Shown: piece after piece, positions 26,301 through 38,300 of the stretch | Position numbering within the stretch: position 1 is the first letter of the stretch | Layout: each line of letters starts with the position of its first letter | From: Polydactylus sextarius | Taxonomy: Eukaryota > Chordata > Actinopteri > Polynemidae | Reading direction: 5' to 3' | DNA: 64,000 bases | Assembly (NCBI GenBank): GCA_016801845.1 | Contig: CM028915.1 | Span: forward strand, 9,793,001-9,857,000 | Made by a program: the position numbers and the translations under genes | The notes under the pieces: generated by a model | What the model saw: only the letters and a program-made list of their open reading frames with translations | Told to the model about the DNA's origin: nothing | Databases searched by the model: none

Positions 26301-29300
26301 TTGAGGTGATGCTGTGACTGATGGAGAACCTGTCACCAGCATTGAAGGCACAGTACTGACTGTAATCAGTGACTCTTTATCGAAATCAGAAGAGGTGTCT
26401 CCAGAACCGTCAGTATCACTTGGAGTGGAAAACACCACTGATGACATTGATGATGTTTCAGGTCCCATGGTTGATCCAATGATGGAGGGAACAGATTCCA
26501 CACTTGTAGATATGCTACTTATACCATCTTCATTAGTGCTGGAAAGAGTAGATGATATGACGTTAGCCAAACTTGGAGTGGCTGTTATCGAACTTGATGA
26601 TGTTTCAAAAGACACTGGAGAATCCCATGGATCTTTTGGAAGCTGTGATGTTGTTGTTTCATGCACCTCAAGAATCTCTGTTGTTCTAGATGACACTGTT
26701 ATTGGTGTCTCCGTGCTGAATAAAGAAGGAGTTTCAGCACCTGAGCCCTCATATTCTGTAGTGGCCACAGAAGACATGTCTGTCTTGTTCAAAACAGCAA
26801 AAGTTGAGGGCTTTTCTGTTGTCTTATCTGTAGCAGCACTGTCCTGTGTACCAATAGGCAGTGCTGTTGGTTTCTCCGTGCTGAACAATGATGATGCCAT
26901 AGAAGATGCAGTCGGTTTGCTCAGCTGATCAGTTGTCTTATCACTGGAACTCGTTTCATCTGTTGTTGGGAATTTGGAGCTTTCCTCTGTTGTTATGGAA
27001 ACAGCACGTGTCTGAACTGTGGTAACACTCTTTTGAGTTTCAGGTGATACTGATGTTGGTTTTTCACTACTGAACAGGGAAGTAGGTGCAGTAACAGCAG
27101 TTTTTGAAATATCACTTCCTGTGGATTGAGGTGATGCTGTGACTGATGGAGAACCTGTCGCCAGCATTGAAGGCACAGTACTGACTGTAATCAGTGACTC
27201 CTTATCGAAATCAGAAGAGGTGTCTCCAGAACCGTCAGTATCACTTGGAGTGGAAAACACCACTGATAACATTGATGATGTTTCAGTTCCTATGGTTGAT
27301 CCAATGATGGAGGGAACAGATTCCACACTTGTAGATATACTACTTATACCATCTTCATCCGATCGATCTTTTGGAAGCTGTGATGTTGTTGTTTCGTCCA
27401 CCTCTAGAATCTCTGTTGTTCTAGATGACACTGTTATTGGTGTCTCCGTGCTGAATAAAGAAGGAGTTTCAGCACCTGAGCCCTCATATTCTGTAGTGGC
27501 CACAGAAGACATGTCTGTCTTGTTCGAAACAGCAAAAGTTGAGGGCTTTTCTGTTGTCTTATCTGTAGCAGCACTGTCCTGTGTACCAATAGGCAGTGCT
27601 GTTGGTTTCTCCGTGCTGAACAATGATGATGCCATAGAAGATGCTGTCGGTTTGCTCAGCTGATCAGTTGTCTTATCACTGGAACTCGTTTCATCTGTTG
27701 TTGGGAATTTGGAGCTTTCCTCTGTTGTTATGGAAACAGCACGTGTCTGAACTGTGGTAACACTCTTTTGAGTTTCAGGTGATACTGATGTTGGTTTTTC
27801 ACTACTGAACAGGGAAGTAGGTGCAGTAACAGCAGTTTTTGAAATATCACTTCCTGTGGATTGAGGTGATGCTGTGACTGATGGAGAACCTGTCGCCAGC
27901 ATTGAAGGCACAGTACTGACTGTAATCAGTGACTCCTTATCGAAATCAGAAGAGGTGTCTCCAGAACCGTCAGTATCACTTGGAGTGGAAAACACCACTG
28001 ATGACATTGATGATGTTTCAGTTCCCATGGTTGATCCAATGATGGAGGGAACAGATTCCACACTTGTAGATATACTACTTATACCATCTTCATCCGTGCT
28101 GGAAAGAGTAGATGATATGACGGTAGCCAAACTTGGAGTGGCTGTTATCGAACTTGATAATGTTTCAAAAGACACTGGAGAATCCCATGGATCTTTTGGA
28201 AGCTGTGATGTTGTTGTTTTCGTCCACCTCTAGATTCTTTGTTGTTCTAGATGACACTGTTATTGGTGTCGCCGTGCTGAATAAAGAAGGAGTTTCAGCA
28301 CCTGAGCCCTCATATTCTGTAGTGGCCACAGAAGACATGTCTGTCTTGTTCAAAACAGCAAAAGTTGAGGGCTTTTCTGTTGTCTTATCTGTAGCAGCAC
28401 TGTCCCGTGTACCAATAGGCAGTGCTGTTGGTTTCTCCGTGCTGAACAATGATGATGCCATAGAAGATGCAGTCGGTTTGCTCAGCTGATCAGTTGTCTT
28501 ATCACTGGAACTCGTTTCATCTGTTGTTGGGAATTTGGAGCTTTCCTCTGTTGTTATGGAAACAGCACGTGTCTGAACTGTGGAACGTGTCTGAACTGTG
28601 GTAACACTCTTTTGAGTTTCAGGTGATACTGATGTTGGTTTTTCACTACTGAACAGGGAAGTAGGTGCAGTAACAGCAGTTTTTGAAATATCACTTCCTG
28701 TGGATTGAGGTGATGCTGTGACTGATGGAGAACCTGTCACCAGCATTGAAGGCACAGTACTGACTGTAATCAGTGACTCCTTATCGAAATCAGAAGAGGT
28801 GTCTCCAGAACCGTCAGTATCACTTGGAGTGGAAAACAGCATTGATGACATTGATGATGTTTCAGTTCCCATGGTTGATCCAATGATGGAGGGAACAGAT
28901 TCCACACTTGTAGATATACTACTTATACCATCTTCATCCGATCGATCTTTTGGAAGCTTTGATGTTGTTGTTTCAAAAGTCCACCTCTAGATGTTGTTGT
29001 TTTCGTCCACCTCTCTGTTGTTCTAGATGACACTGTTATTGGTGTCTCCGTGCTGAATAAAGAAGAAGTTTCAGCACCTGAGCCCTCATATTCTGTAGTG
29101 GCCACAGAAGACATGTCTGTCTTGTTCGAAACAGCAAAAGTTGAGGGCTTTTCTGTTGTCTTATCTGTAGCAGCACTGTCCTGTGTACCAATAGGCAGTG
29201 CTGTTGGTTTCTCTCCGTGCTGAACAATGATGATGCCATAGAAGATGCAGTCGGTTTGCTCAGCTGATCAGTTGTCTTATCACTGGAACTCGTTTCATCT

Positions 29301-32300
29301 GTTGTTGGGAATTTGGAGCTTTCCTCTGTTGTTATGGAAACAGCACGTGCCTGAACTGTGGTAACACTCTTTTGAGTTTCAGGTGATACTGATGTTGGTT
29401 TTTCACTACTGAACAGGGAAGTAGGTGCAGTAACAGCAGTTTTGAAATATCACTTCCTGTGGATTGAGGTGATGCTGTGACTGATGGAGAACCTGTCGCC
29501 AGCATTGAAGGCACAGTACTGACTGTAATCAGTGACTCCTTATCGAAATCAGAAGAGGTGTCTCCAGAACCGTCAGTATCACTTGGAGTGGAAAACACCA
29601 CTGATGACATTGATGATGTTTCAGTTCCCATGGTTGATCCAATGATGGAGGGAACAGATTCCACACTTGTAGATATACTACTTATACCATCTTCATCCGT
29701 GCTGGAAAGAGTAGATGATATGACGGTAGCCAAACTTGGAATGGCTGTTATCGAACTTGATAATGTTTCAAAAGACACTGGAGAATCCCATGGATCTTTT
29801 GGAAGCTGTGATGTTGTTGTTTCGTCCACCTCTAGATTCTTTGTTGTTCTAGATGACACTGTTATTGGTGTCGCCGTGCTGAATAAAGAAGGAGTTTCAG
29901 CACCTGAGCCCTCATATTCTGTAGTGGCCACAGAAGACATGTCTGTCTTGTTCAAAACAGCAAAAGTTGAGGGCTTTTCTGTTGTCTTATCTGTAGCAGC
30001 ACTGTCCCGTGTACCAATAGGCAGTGCTGTTGGTTTCTCCGTGCTGAACAATGATGATGCCATAGAAGATGCAGTCGGTTTGCTCAGCTGATCAGTTGTC
30101 TTATCACTGGAACTCGTTTCATCTGTTGTTGGGAATTTGGAGCTTTCCTCTGTTGTTATGGAAACAGCACGTGTCTGAACTGTGGTAACACTCTTTTGAG
30201 TTTCAGGTGATACTGATGTTGGTTTTTCACTACTGAACAGGGAAGTAGGTGCAGTAACAGCAGTTTTTGAAATATCACTTCCTGTGGATTGAGGTGATGC
30301 TGTGACTGATGGAGAACCTGTCGCCAGCATTGAAGGCACAGTACTGACTGTAATCAGTGACTCCTTATCGAAATCAGAAGAGGTGTCTCCAGAACCGTCA
30401 GTATCACTTGGAGTGGAAAACACCACTGATGACATGGATGATGTTTCAGTTCCCATGGTTGATCCAATGATGGAGGGAACAGATTCCACACTTGTAGATA
30501 TACTACTTATACCATCTTCATCAGTGCTGGAAAGAGTAGATGATATGACGGTAGCCAAACTTGGAATGGCTGTTATCGAACTTGATAATGTTTCAAAAGA
30601 CACTGGAGAATCCCATGGATCTTTTGGAAGCTGTGATGTTGTTGTTTCGTCCACCTCTAGATTCTCTGTTGTTCTAGATGACACTGTTATTGGTGTCTCC
30701 GTGCTGAATAAAGGAGTTTCAGCACCTGAGCCCTCATATTCTGTAGTGGCCACAGAAGACATGTCTGTCTTGTTCAAAACAGCAAAAGTTGAGGGCTTTT
30801 CTGTTGTCTTATCTGTAGCAGCACTGTCCTGTGTACCAACAGGCACTGCTGTTGGTTTCTCCGTGCTGAACAATGATGATGCCATAGAAGATGCAGTCGG
30901 TTTGCTCAGCTGATCAGTTGTCTTATCACTGGAACTCGTTTCATCTGTTGTTGGGAATTTGGAGCTTTCCTCTGTTGTTATGGAAACAGCACGTGTCTGA
31001 ACTGTGGTAACACTCTTTTGAGTTTCAGGTGATACTGATGTTGGTTTTTCACTACTGAACAGGGAAGTAGGTGCAGTAACAGCAGTTTTTGAAATATCAC
31101 TTCCTGTGGATTGAGGTGATGCTGTGACTGATGGAGAACCTGTCGCCAGCATTGAAGGCACAGTACTGACTGTAATCAGTGACTCCTTATCGAAATCAGA
31201 AGAGGTGTCTCCAGAACCGTCAGTATCACTTGGAGTGGAAAACACCACTGATGACATTGATGATGTTTCAGTTCCCATGGTTGATCCAATGATGGAGGAA
31301 CAGATTCCACACTTGTAGATATACTACTTATACCATCTTCATCAGTGCTGGAAAGAGTAGATGATATGGATGGCTGGTAGCCAAACTTGATGATGTTTCA
31401 AAAGACACTGGAGAATCCCATGGATCTTTTGGAAGCTGTGATGTTGTTGTTTCGTCCACCTCTAGATTCTCTGTTGTTCTAGATGACACTGTTATTGGTG
31501 TCGCCGTGCTGAATAAAGAAGGAGTTTCAGCACCTGAGCCCTCATATTCTGTAGTGGCCACAGAAGACATGTCTGTCTTGTTCAAAACAGCAAAAGTTGA
31601 GGGCTTTTCTGTTGTCTTATCTGTAGCAGCACTGTCCTGTGTACCAACAGGCACTGCTGTTGTTTTCTCCGTGCTCGGTAATGATGATGCCATAGAAGAT
31701 GCAGTCGGTTTGCTCAGCTGATCAGTTGTCTTATCACTGGAACTCGTTTCATCTGTTGTTGGGAATTTGGAGCTTTCCTCTGTTGTTATGGAAACAGCAC
31801 GTGTCTGAACTGTGGTAACACTCTTTTGAGTTTCAGGTGATACTGATGTTGGTTTTTCACTACTTAACAGGGAAGTAGGTGCAGTAACAGCAGTTTTTGA
31901 AATATCACTTCCTGTGGATTGAGGTGATGCTGTGACTGATGGAGAACCTGTCGCCAGCATTGAAGGCACAGTACTGACTGTAATCAGTGACTCCTTATCG
32001 AAATCAGAAGAGGTGTCTCCAGAACCGTCAGTATCACTTGGAGTGGAAAACACCACTGATGACATTGATGATGTTTCAGTTCCCATGGTTGATCCAATGA
32101 TGGAGGGAACAGATTCCACACTTGTAGATATACTACTTATACCATCTTCATCAGTGCTGGAAAGAGTAGATGATATGACGGTAGCCAAACTTGATGATGT
32201 TTCAAAAGACACTGGAGAATCCCATGGATCTTTTGGAAGCTGTGATGTTGTTGTTTCGTCCACCTCTAGATTCTCTGTTGTTCTAGATGACACTGTTATT

Positions 32301-35300
32301 GGTGTCGCCGTGCTGAATAAAGAAGGAGTTTCAGCACCTGAGCCCTCATATTCTGTAGTGGCCACAGAAGACATGTCTGTCTTGTTCAAAACAGCAAAAG
32401 TTGAGGGCTTTTCTGTTGTCTTATCTGTAGCAGCACTGTCCTGTGTACCAACAGGCACTGCTGTTGTTTTCTCCGTGCTCGGTAATGATGATGCCATAGA
32501 AGATGCAGTCGGTTTGCTCAGCTGATCAGTTGTCTTATCACTGGAACTCGTTTCATCTGTTGTTGGGAATTTGGAGCTTTCCTCTGTTGTTATGGAAACA
32601 GCACGTGTCTGAACTGTGGTAACACTCTTTTGAGTTTCAGGTGATACTGATGTACTAACAGGGAACTGTAACAGCAGTTGAAATATCACTTCCTTTTGTG
32701 AGTTTCTGTCGCCAGGAAGGATACTGATGTTGGTGTCTCCAGAACCGTCAGTATCACTGGAGTGGAAAACACCACTGAACATTGATGATGTTTCAGAAGA
32801 TCCAATGATGGAGGGCAGATTCCACACAGATATACTACTTATACCATCTTCATCAGTGCTTTTGAACTTGATGATGTTTCAAAAGACACTGAGAATCCCA
32901 TGGATCTTTTGGAAGCTGTGATCCACCTCTAGATTCTCTGTTGTTCTAGATGACACTGTTATTGGTGGCCAGGTGCTGAATAAAGAAGGAGTTTCAGCAC
33001 CTGAGACAGTGGCCACAGAAGACATGTCTGTCTTGTTCAAAACAGCAAAAGTTGAGGGCTTTTCTGTTGTCTTATCTGTAGCAGCACTGTCCTGTGTACC
33101 AAACAGGCAGTGCTGTTGGTTCTCTCCGTGCTGAACAATGATGATGCCATAGAAGATGCAGTCGGTTTGCTCAGCTGATCAGTTGTCTTATCACTGGAAC
33201 TCGTTTCATCTGTTGTTGGGAATTTGGAGCTTTCCTCTGTTGTTATGGAAACATGGAAACACGTGTCTGAACTGTGGTAACACTCTTTTGAGTTTCAGGT
33301 GATACTGATGTTGGTTTTTCACTACTGAACAGGGAAGTAGGTGCAGTAACAGCAGTTTTTGAAATATCACTTCCTGTGGATTGAGGTGATGCTGTGACTG
33401 ATGGAGAACCTGTCGCCAGCATTGAAGGCACAGTACTGACTGTAATCAGTGACTCCTTATCGAAATCAGAAAAGGTGCCTCCAGAACCGTCAGTATCACT
33501 TGGAGTGGAAAACACCACTGATGACATTGATGATGTTTCAGTTCCCATGGTTGATCCAATGATGGAGGGAACAGATTCCACACTTGTAGATATACTACTT
33601 ATACCATCTTCATCAGTGCTGGAAAGAGTAGATGATATGACGGTAGCCAAACTTGATGATGTTTCAAAAGACACTGGAGAATCCCATGGATCTTTTGGAA
33701 GCTGTGATGTTGTTGTTTCGTCCACCTCTAGATTCTCTGTTGTTCTAGATGACACTGTTATTGGTGTCGCCGTGCTGAATAAAGAAGGAGTTTCAGCACC
33801 TGAGCCCTCATATTCTGTAGTGGCCACAGAAGACATGTCTGTCTTGTTCAAAACAGCAAAAGTTGAGGGCTTTTCTGTTGTCTTATCTGTAGCAGCACTG
33901 TCCTGTGTACCAATAGGCAGTGCTGTTGGTTTTCTCCGTGCTCAGTAATGATGATGCCATAGAAGATGCAGTAGGTTTGCTCAGCTGATCAGTTGTCTTA
34001 TCACTGGAACTCGTTTCATCTGTTGTTGGGAATTTGGAGCTTTCCTCTGTTGTTATGGAAACAGCACGTGTCTGAACTGTGGTAACACTCTTTTGAGTTT
34101 CAGGTGATACTGATGTTGGTTTTTCACTACTGAACAGAGAAGTAGGTGCAGTAACAGCAGTTTTGAAATATCACCTGAGCCCTCATATTCTGTAGTGGCC
34201 ACAGAAGACATGTCTGTCTTGTTCAAAACAGCAAAAGTTGAGGGCTTTTCTGTTGTCTTATCTGTAGCAGCACTGTCCTGTGTACCAATAGGCAGTGCTG
34301 TTGGTTTCTCCGTGCTGAACAATGATGATGCCATAGAAGATGCAGTCGGTTTGCTCAGCTGATCAGTTGTCTTATCACTGGAACTCGTTTCATCTGTTGT
34401 TGGGAATTTGGAGCTTTCCTCTGTTGTTATGGAAACAGCATGTGTCTGAACTGTGGTAACACTCTTTTGAGTTTCAGGTGATACTGATGTTGGTTTTTCA
34501 CTACTGAACAGGGAAGTAGGTGCAGTAACAGCAGTTTTTGAAATATCACTTCCTGTGGATTGAGGTGATGCTGTGACTGATGGAGAACCTGTCGCCAGCA
34601 TTGAAGGCACAGTACTGACTGTAATCAGTGACTCCTTATCGAAATCAGAAGAGGTGTCTCCAGAACCGTCAGTATCACTTGGAGTGGAAAACAGCACTGA
34701 TGACATTGATGATGTTTCAGTTCCCATGGTTGATCCAATGATGGAGGGAACAGATTCCACACTTGTAGATATACTACTTATACCATCTTCATCCGATCGA
34801 TCTTTTGGAAGCTGTGATGTTGTTGTTTCGTCCACCTCTAGAATCTCTGTTGTTCTAGATGACACTGTTATTGGTGTCGCCGTGCTGAATAAAGAAGAAG
34901 TTTCAGCACCTGAGCCCTCATATTTTGTAGTGGCCACAGAAGACATGTCTGTCTTGTTCGAAACAGCAAAAGTTGAGGGCTTTTCTGTTGTCTTATCTGT
35001 AGCAGCACTGTCCTGTGTACCAATAGGCAGTGCTGTTGGTTTCTCCGTGCTGAACAATGATGATGCCATAGAAGATGCAGTCGGTTTGCTCAGCTGATCA
35101 GTTGTCTTATCACTGGAACTCGTTTCATCTGTTGTTGGGAATTTGGAGCTTTCCTCTGTTGTTATGGAAACAGCACGTGTCTGAACTGTGGTAACACTCT
35201 TTTGAGTTTCAGGTGATACTGATGTTGGTTTTTCACTACTGAACAGGGAAGTAGGTGCAGTAACAGCAGTTTTTGAAATATCACTTCCTGTGGATTGAGG

Positions 35301-38300
35301 TGATGCTGTGACTGATGGAGAACCTGTCGCCAGCATTGAAGGCACAGTACTGACTGTAATCAGTGACTCCTTATCGAAATCAGAAAAGGTGCCTCCAGAA
35401 CCGTCAGTATCACTTGGAGTGGAAAACACCACTGATGACATTGATGATGTTTCAGTTCCCATGGTTGATCCAATGATGGAGGGAACAGATTCCACACTTG
35501 TAGATATACTACTTATACCATCTTCATCAGTGCTGGAAAGAGTAGATGATATGACGGTAGCCAAACTTGATGATGTTTCAAAAGACACTGGAGAATCCCA
35601 TGGATCTTTTGGAAGCTGTGATGTTGTTGTTTCGTCCACCTCTAGATTCTCTGTTGTTCTAGATGACACTGTTATTGGTGTCGCCGTGCTGAATAAAGAA
35701 GGAGTTTCAGCACCTGAGCCCTCATATTCTGTAGTGGCCACAGAAGACATGTCTGTCTTGTTCAAAACAGCAAAAGTTGAGGGCTTTTCTGTTGTCTTAT
35801 CTGTAGCAGCACTGTCCTGTGTACCAATAGGCACTGCTGTTGGTTTCTCCGTGCTCAGTAATGATGATGCCATAGAAGATGCAGTAGGTTTGCTCAGCTG
35901 ATCAGTTGTCTTATCACTGGAACTCGTTTCATCTGTTGTTGGGAATTTGGAGCTTTCCTCTGTTGTTATGGAAACAGCACGTGTCTGAACTGTGGTAACA
36001 CTCTTTTGAGTTTCAGGTGATACTGATGTTGGTTTTTCACTACTGAACAGAGAAGTAGGTGCAGTAACAGCAGTTTTTGAAATATCACCTGAGCCCTCAT
36101 ATTCTGTAGTGGCCACAGAAGACATGTCTGTCTTGTTCAAAACAGCAAAAGTTGAGGGCTTTTCTGTTGTCTTATCTGTAGCAGCACTGTCCTGTGTACC
36201 AACAGGCAGTGCTGTTGGTTTCTCCGTGCTGAACAATGATGATGCCATAGAAGATGCAGTCGGTTTGCTCAGCTGATCAGTTGTCTTATCACTGGAACTC
36301 GTTTCATCTGTTGTTGGGAATTTGGAGCTTTCCTCTGTTGTTATGGAAACAGCATGTGTCTGAACTGTGGTAACACTCTTTTGAGTTTCAGGTGATACTG
36401 ATGTTGGTTTTTCACTACTGAACAGGGAAGTAGGTGCAGTAACAGCAGTTTTTGAAATATCACTTCCTGTGGATTGAGGAGATGCTGTGACTGATGGAGA
36501 ACCTGTCGCCAGCATTGAAGGCACAGTACTGACTGTAATCAGTGACTCCTTATCGAAATCAGAAGAGGTGTCTCCAGAACCGTCAGTATCACTTGGAGTG
36601 GAAAACAGCACTGATGACATTGATGATGTTTCAGTTCCCATGGTTGATCCAATGATGGAGGGAACAGATTCCACACTTGTAGATATACTACTTATACCAT
36701 CTTCATCAGTGCTGGAAAGAGTAGATGATATGACGGTAGCCAAACTTGATGATGTTTCAAAAGACACTGGAGAATCCCATGGATCTTTTGGAAGCTGTGA
36801 TGTTGATGTTTCGTCCACCTCTAGATTCTCTGTTGTTCTAGATGACACTGTTATTGGTGTCTCCGTGCTGAATAAAGGAGTTTCAGCACCTGAGCCCTCA
36901 TATTCTGTAGTGGCCACAGAAGACATGTCTGTCTTGCTCAAAACAGCAAAAGTTGAGGGCTTTTCTGTTGTCTTATCTGTAGCAGCACTGTCCTGTGTAC
37001 CAATAGGCAGTGCTGTTGGTTTCTCCGTGCTGAACAATGATGATGCCATAGAAGATGCAGTCGGTTTGCTCAGCTGATCAGTTGTCTTATCACTGGAACT
37101 CGTTTCATCTGTTGTTGGGAATTTGGAGCTTTCCTCTGTTGTTATGGAAACAGCACGTGTCTGAACTGTGGTAACACTCTTTTGAGTTTCAGGTGATACT
37201 GATGTTGGTTTTTCACTACTGAACAGGGAAGTAGGTGCAGTAACAGCAGTTTTTGAAATATCACTTCCTGTGGATTGAGGTGATGCTGTGACTGATGGAG
37301 AACCTGTCGCCAGCATTGAAGGCACAGTACTGACTGTAATCAGTGACTCCTTATCGAAATCAGAAGAGGTGTCTCCAGAACCGTCAGTATCACTTGGAGT
37401 TGAAAACAGCACTGATGACATTGATGATGTTTCAGTTCCCATGGTTGATCCAGTGATGGAGGGAATAGATTCCACACTTGTAGATTTACTGCTTATACCA
37501 TCTTCATCAATGATGGAAAGAGTAGATAATATGACGGGAGCCAAACTTGGAATGGCTGTTATTGACTTTGATGATGTTTCAAAAGACACTGGAGAATCCG
37601 ATGGGTCTCTTGTTGGGAATTTGGAGCTTTCCTCTGTTGTTCTGGCATTTGTCTGAACTGTTGTAACACTCTTTTGAGTTTCAGGTGATAGTAATGTTAT
37701 AGTACTGTGCAGAGAAGTCCGTGCAGTAATAGCAGTTTTTGATGATTCAATGCTAACAACTTTTTCAGTGACTGGCAGAGTAGAAGATAAAACTGGCAAT
37801 GCTGTTGGTTTCTCTGTAAGAGTTATGGGTTTAAATGTTACTTCCTTCATCTTACTAGGTAATGTAGAAGTTGTTATTGAGAATATCTCTGTTACACCAT
37901 TACCAGCAGTTGTGCTTGTCTTTAATGAAACTGGTTTTTGTGTCTCTTCATACATTTTTGTTGATATGTCGGTGCTGTATTTAGAAGATTTAGTTGTTTG
38001 ATCATCATAGCTCACTCCTGCTATTGAAGGGGTTAGAGTGCTGTCAGTGATGCTACCAAGTCTTTCCAGTAAAGCACCACCTGCAGTTGAACCACCAGTG
38101 GTGGTTGATGATTTTTTTTCTGACTCACCAGTATAGGGGATAAATGTTTTATCTGTGCCTACTCTTTGTGCTACATCACTCCCTCTTGTTGCTTCATCTA
38201 CTGTGCGTGTAGAGCTTGCGCTTGAAGATGATATTACAGTCCCTGCAGAGGTATGTGATGGAGGGCTAGTTGCAAACAGTTTTACTGTTTGAACCCTTAA

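Larger units (their letters stand above)
22612..37700 (-). repeat. vcan: tandem array of about 18 units of about 825 bp inside GAG-beta
   Basis: The recurring segment encoding PSVTASPQSTGSD is found with its low-coordinate end at about 23041, 23860, 24685, 25510, 26314, 27139, 27874, 28718, 29477, 30302, 31124, 31932, 33394, 34573, 35308, 36487 and 37288. One further degraded unit lies near 32.7 kb. The usual spacing is 819-825 bp. Shorter units of 801-808 bp lack about 7 residues, units of 735 bp lack 30 residues, and two spacings are 1,179 bp because of an extra partial unit. Each unit encodes DTDGSGD, SLFSSEKPTSVSPETQ, SLFSTEKPTALPIGTQ, an N-K-T sequon, EYEGSGAETPSLFST and PKDPWDSPVSFETS. 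I count 18 DGSG and 19 intact EGSG motifs. Units look near-identical in the interior and diverge at both edges. Confidence 0.95.

Noticed and set aside
28165..33851. Separate - strand open frames that could be read as several independent repeat-protein genes
   Set aside because: All are fragments of the one GAG-beta exon broken by local indels. None has its own promoter, signal peptide or splice structure.
23041..37656. A series of about 200-codon + strand ORFs, one per array unit, all starting MTDG
   Set aside because: They are antisense shadows of the versican array. They repeat because the DNA repeats, end at the same place in every unit, and have no signal, domain or splice context of their own.
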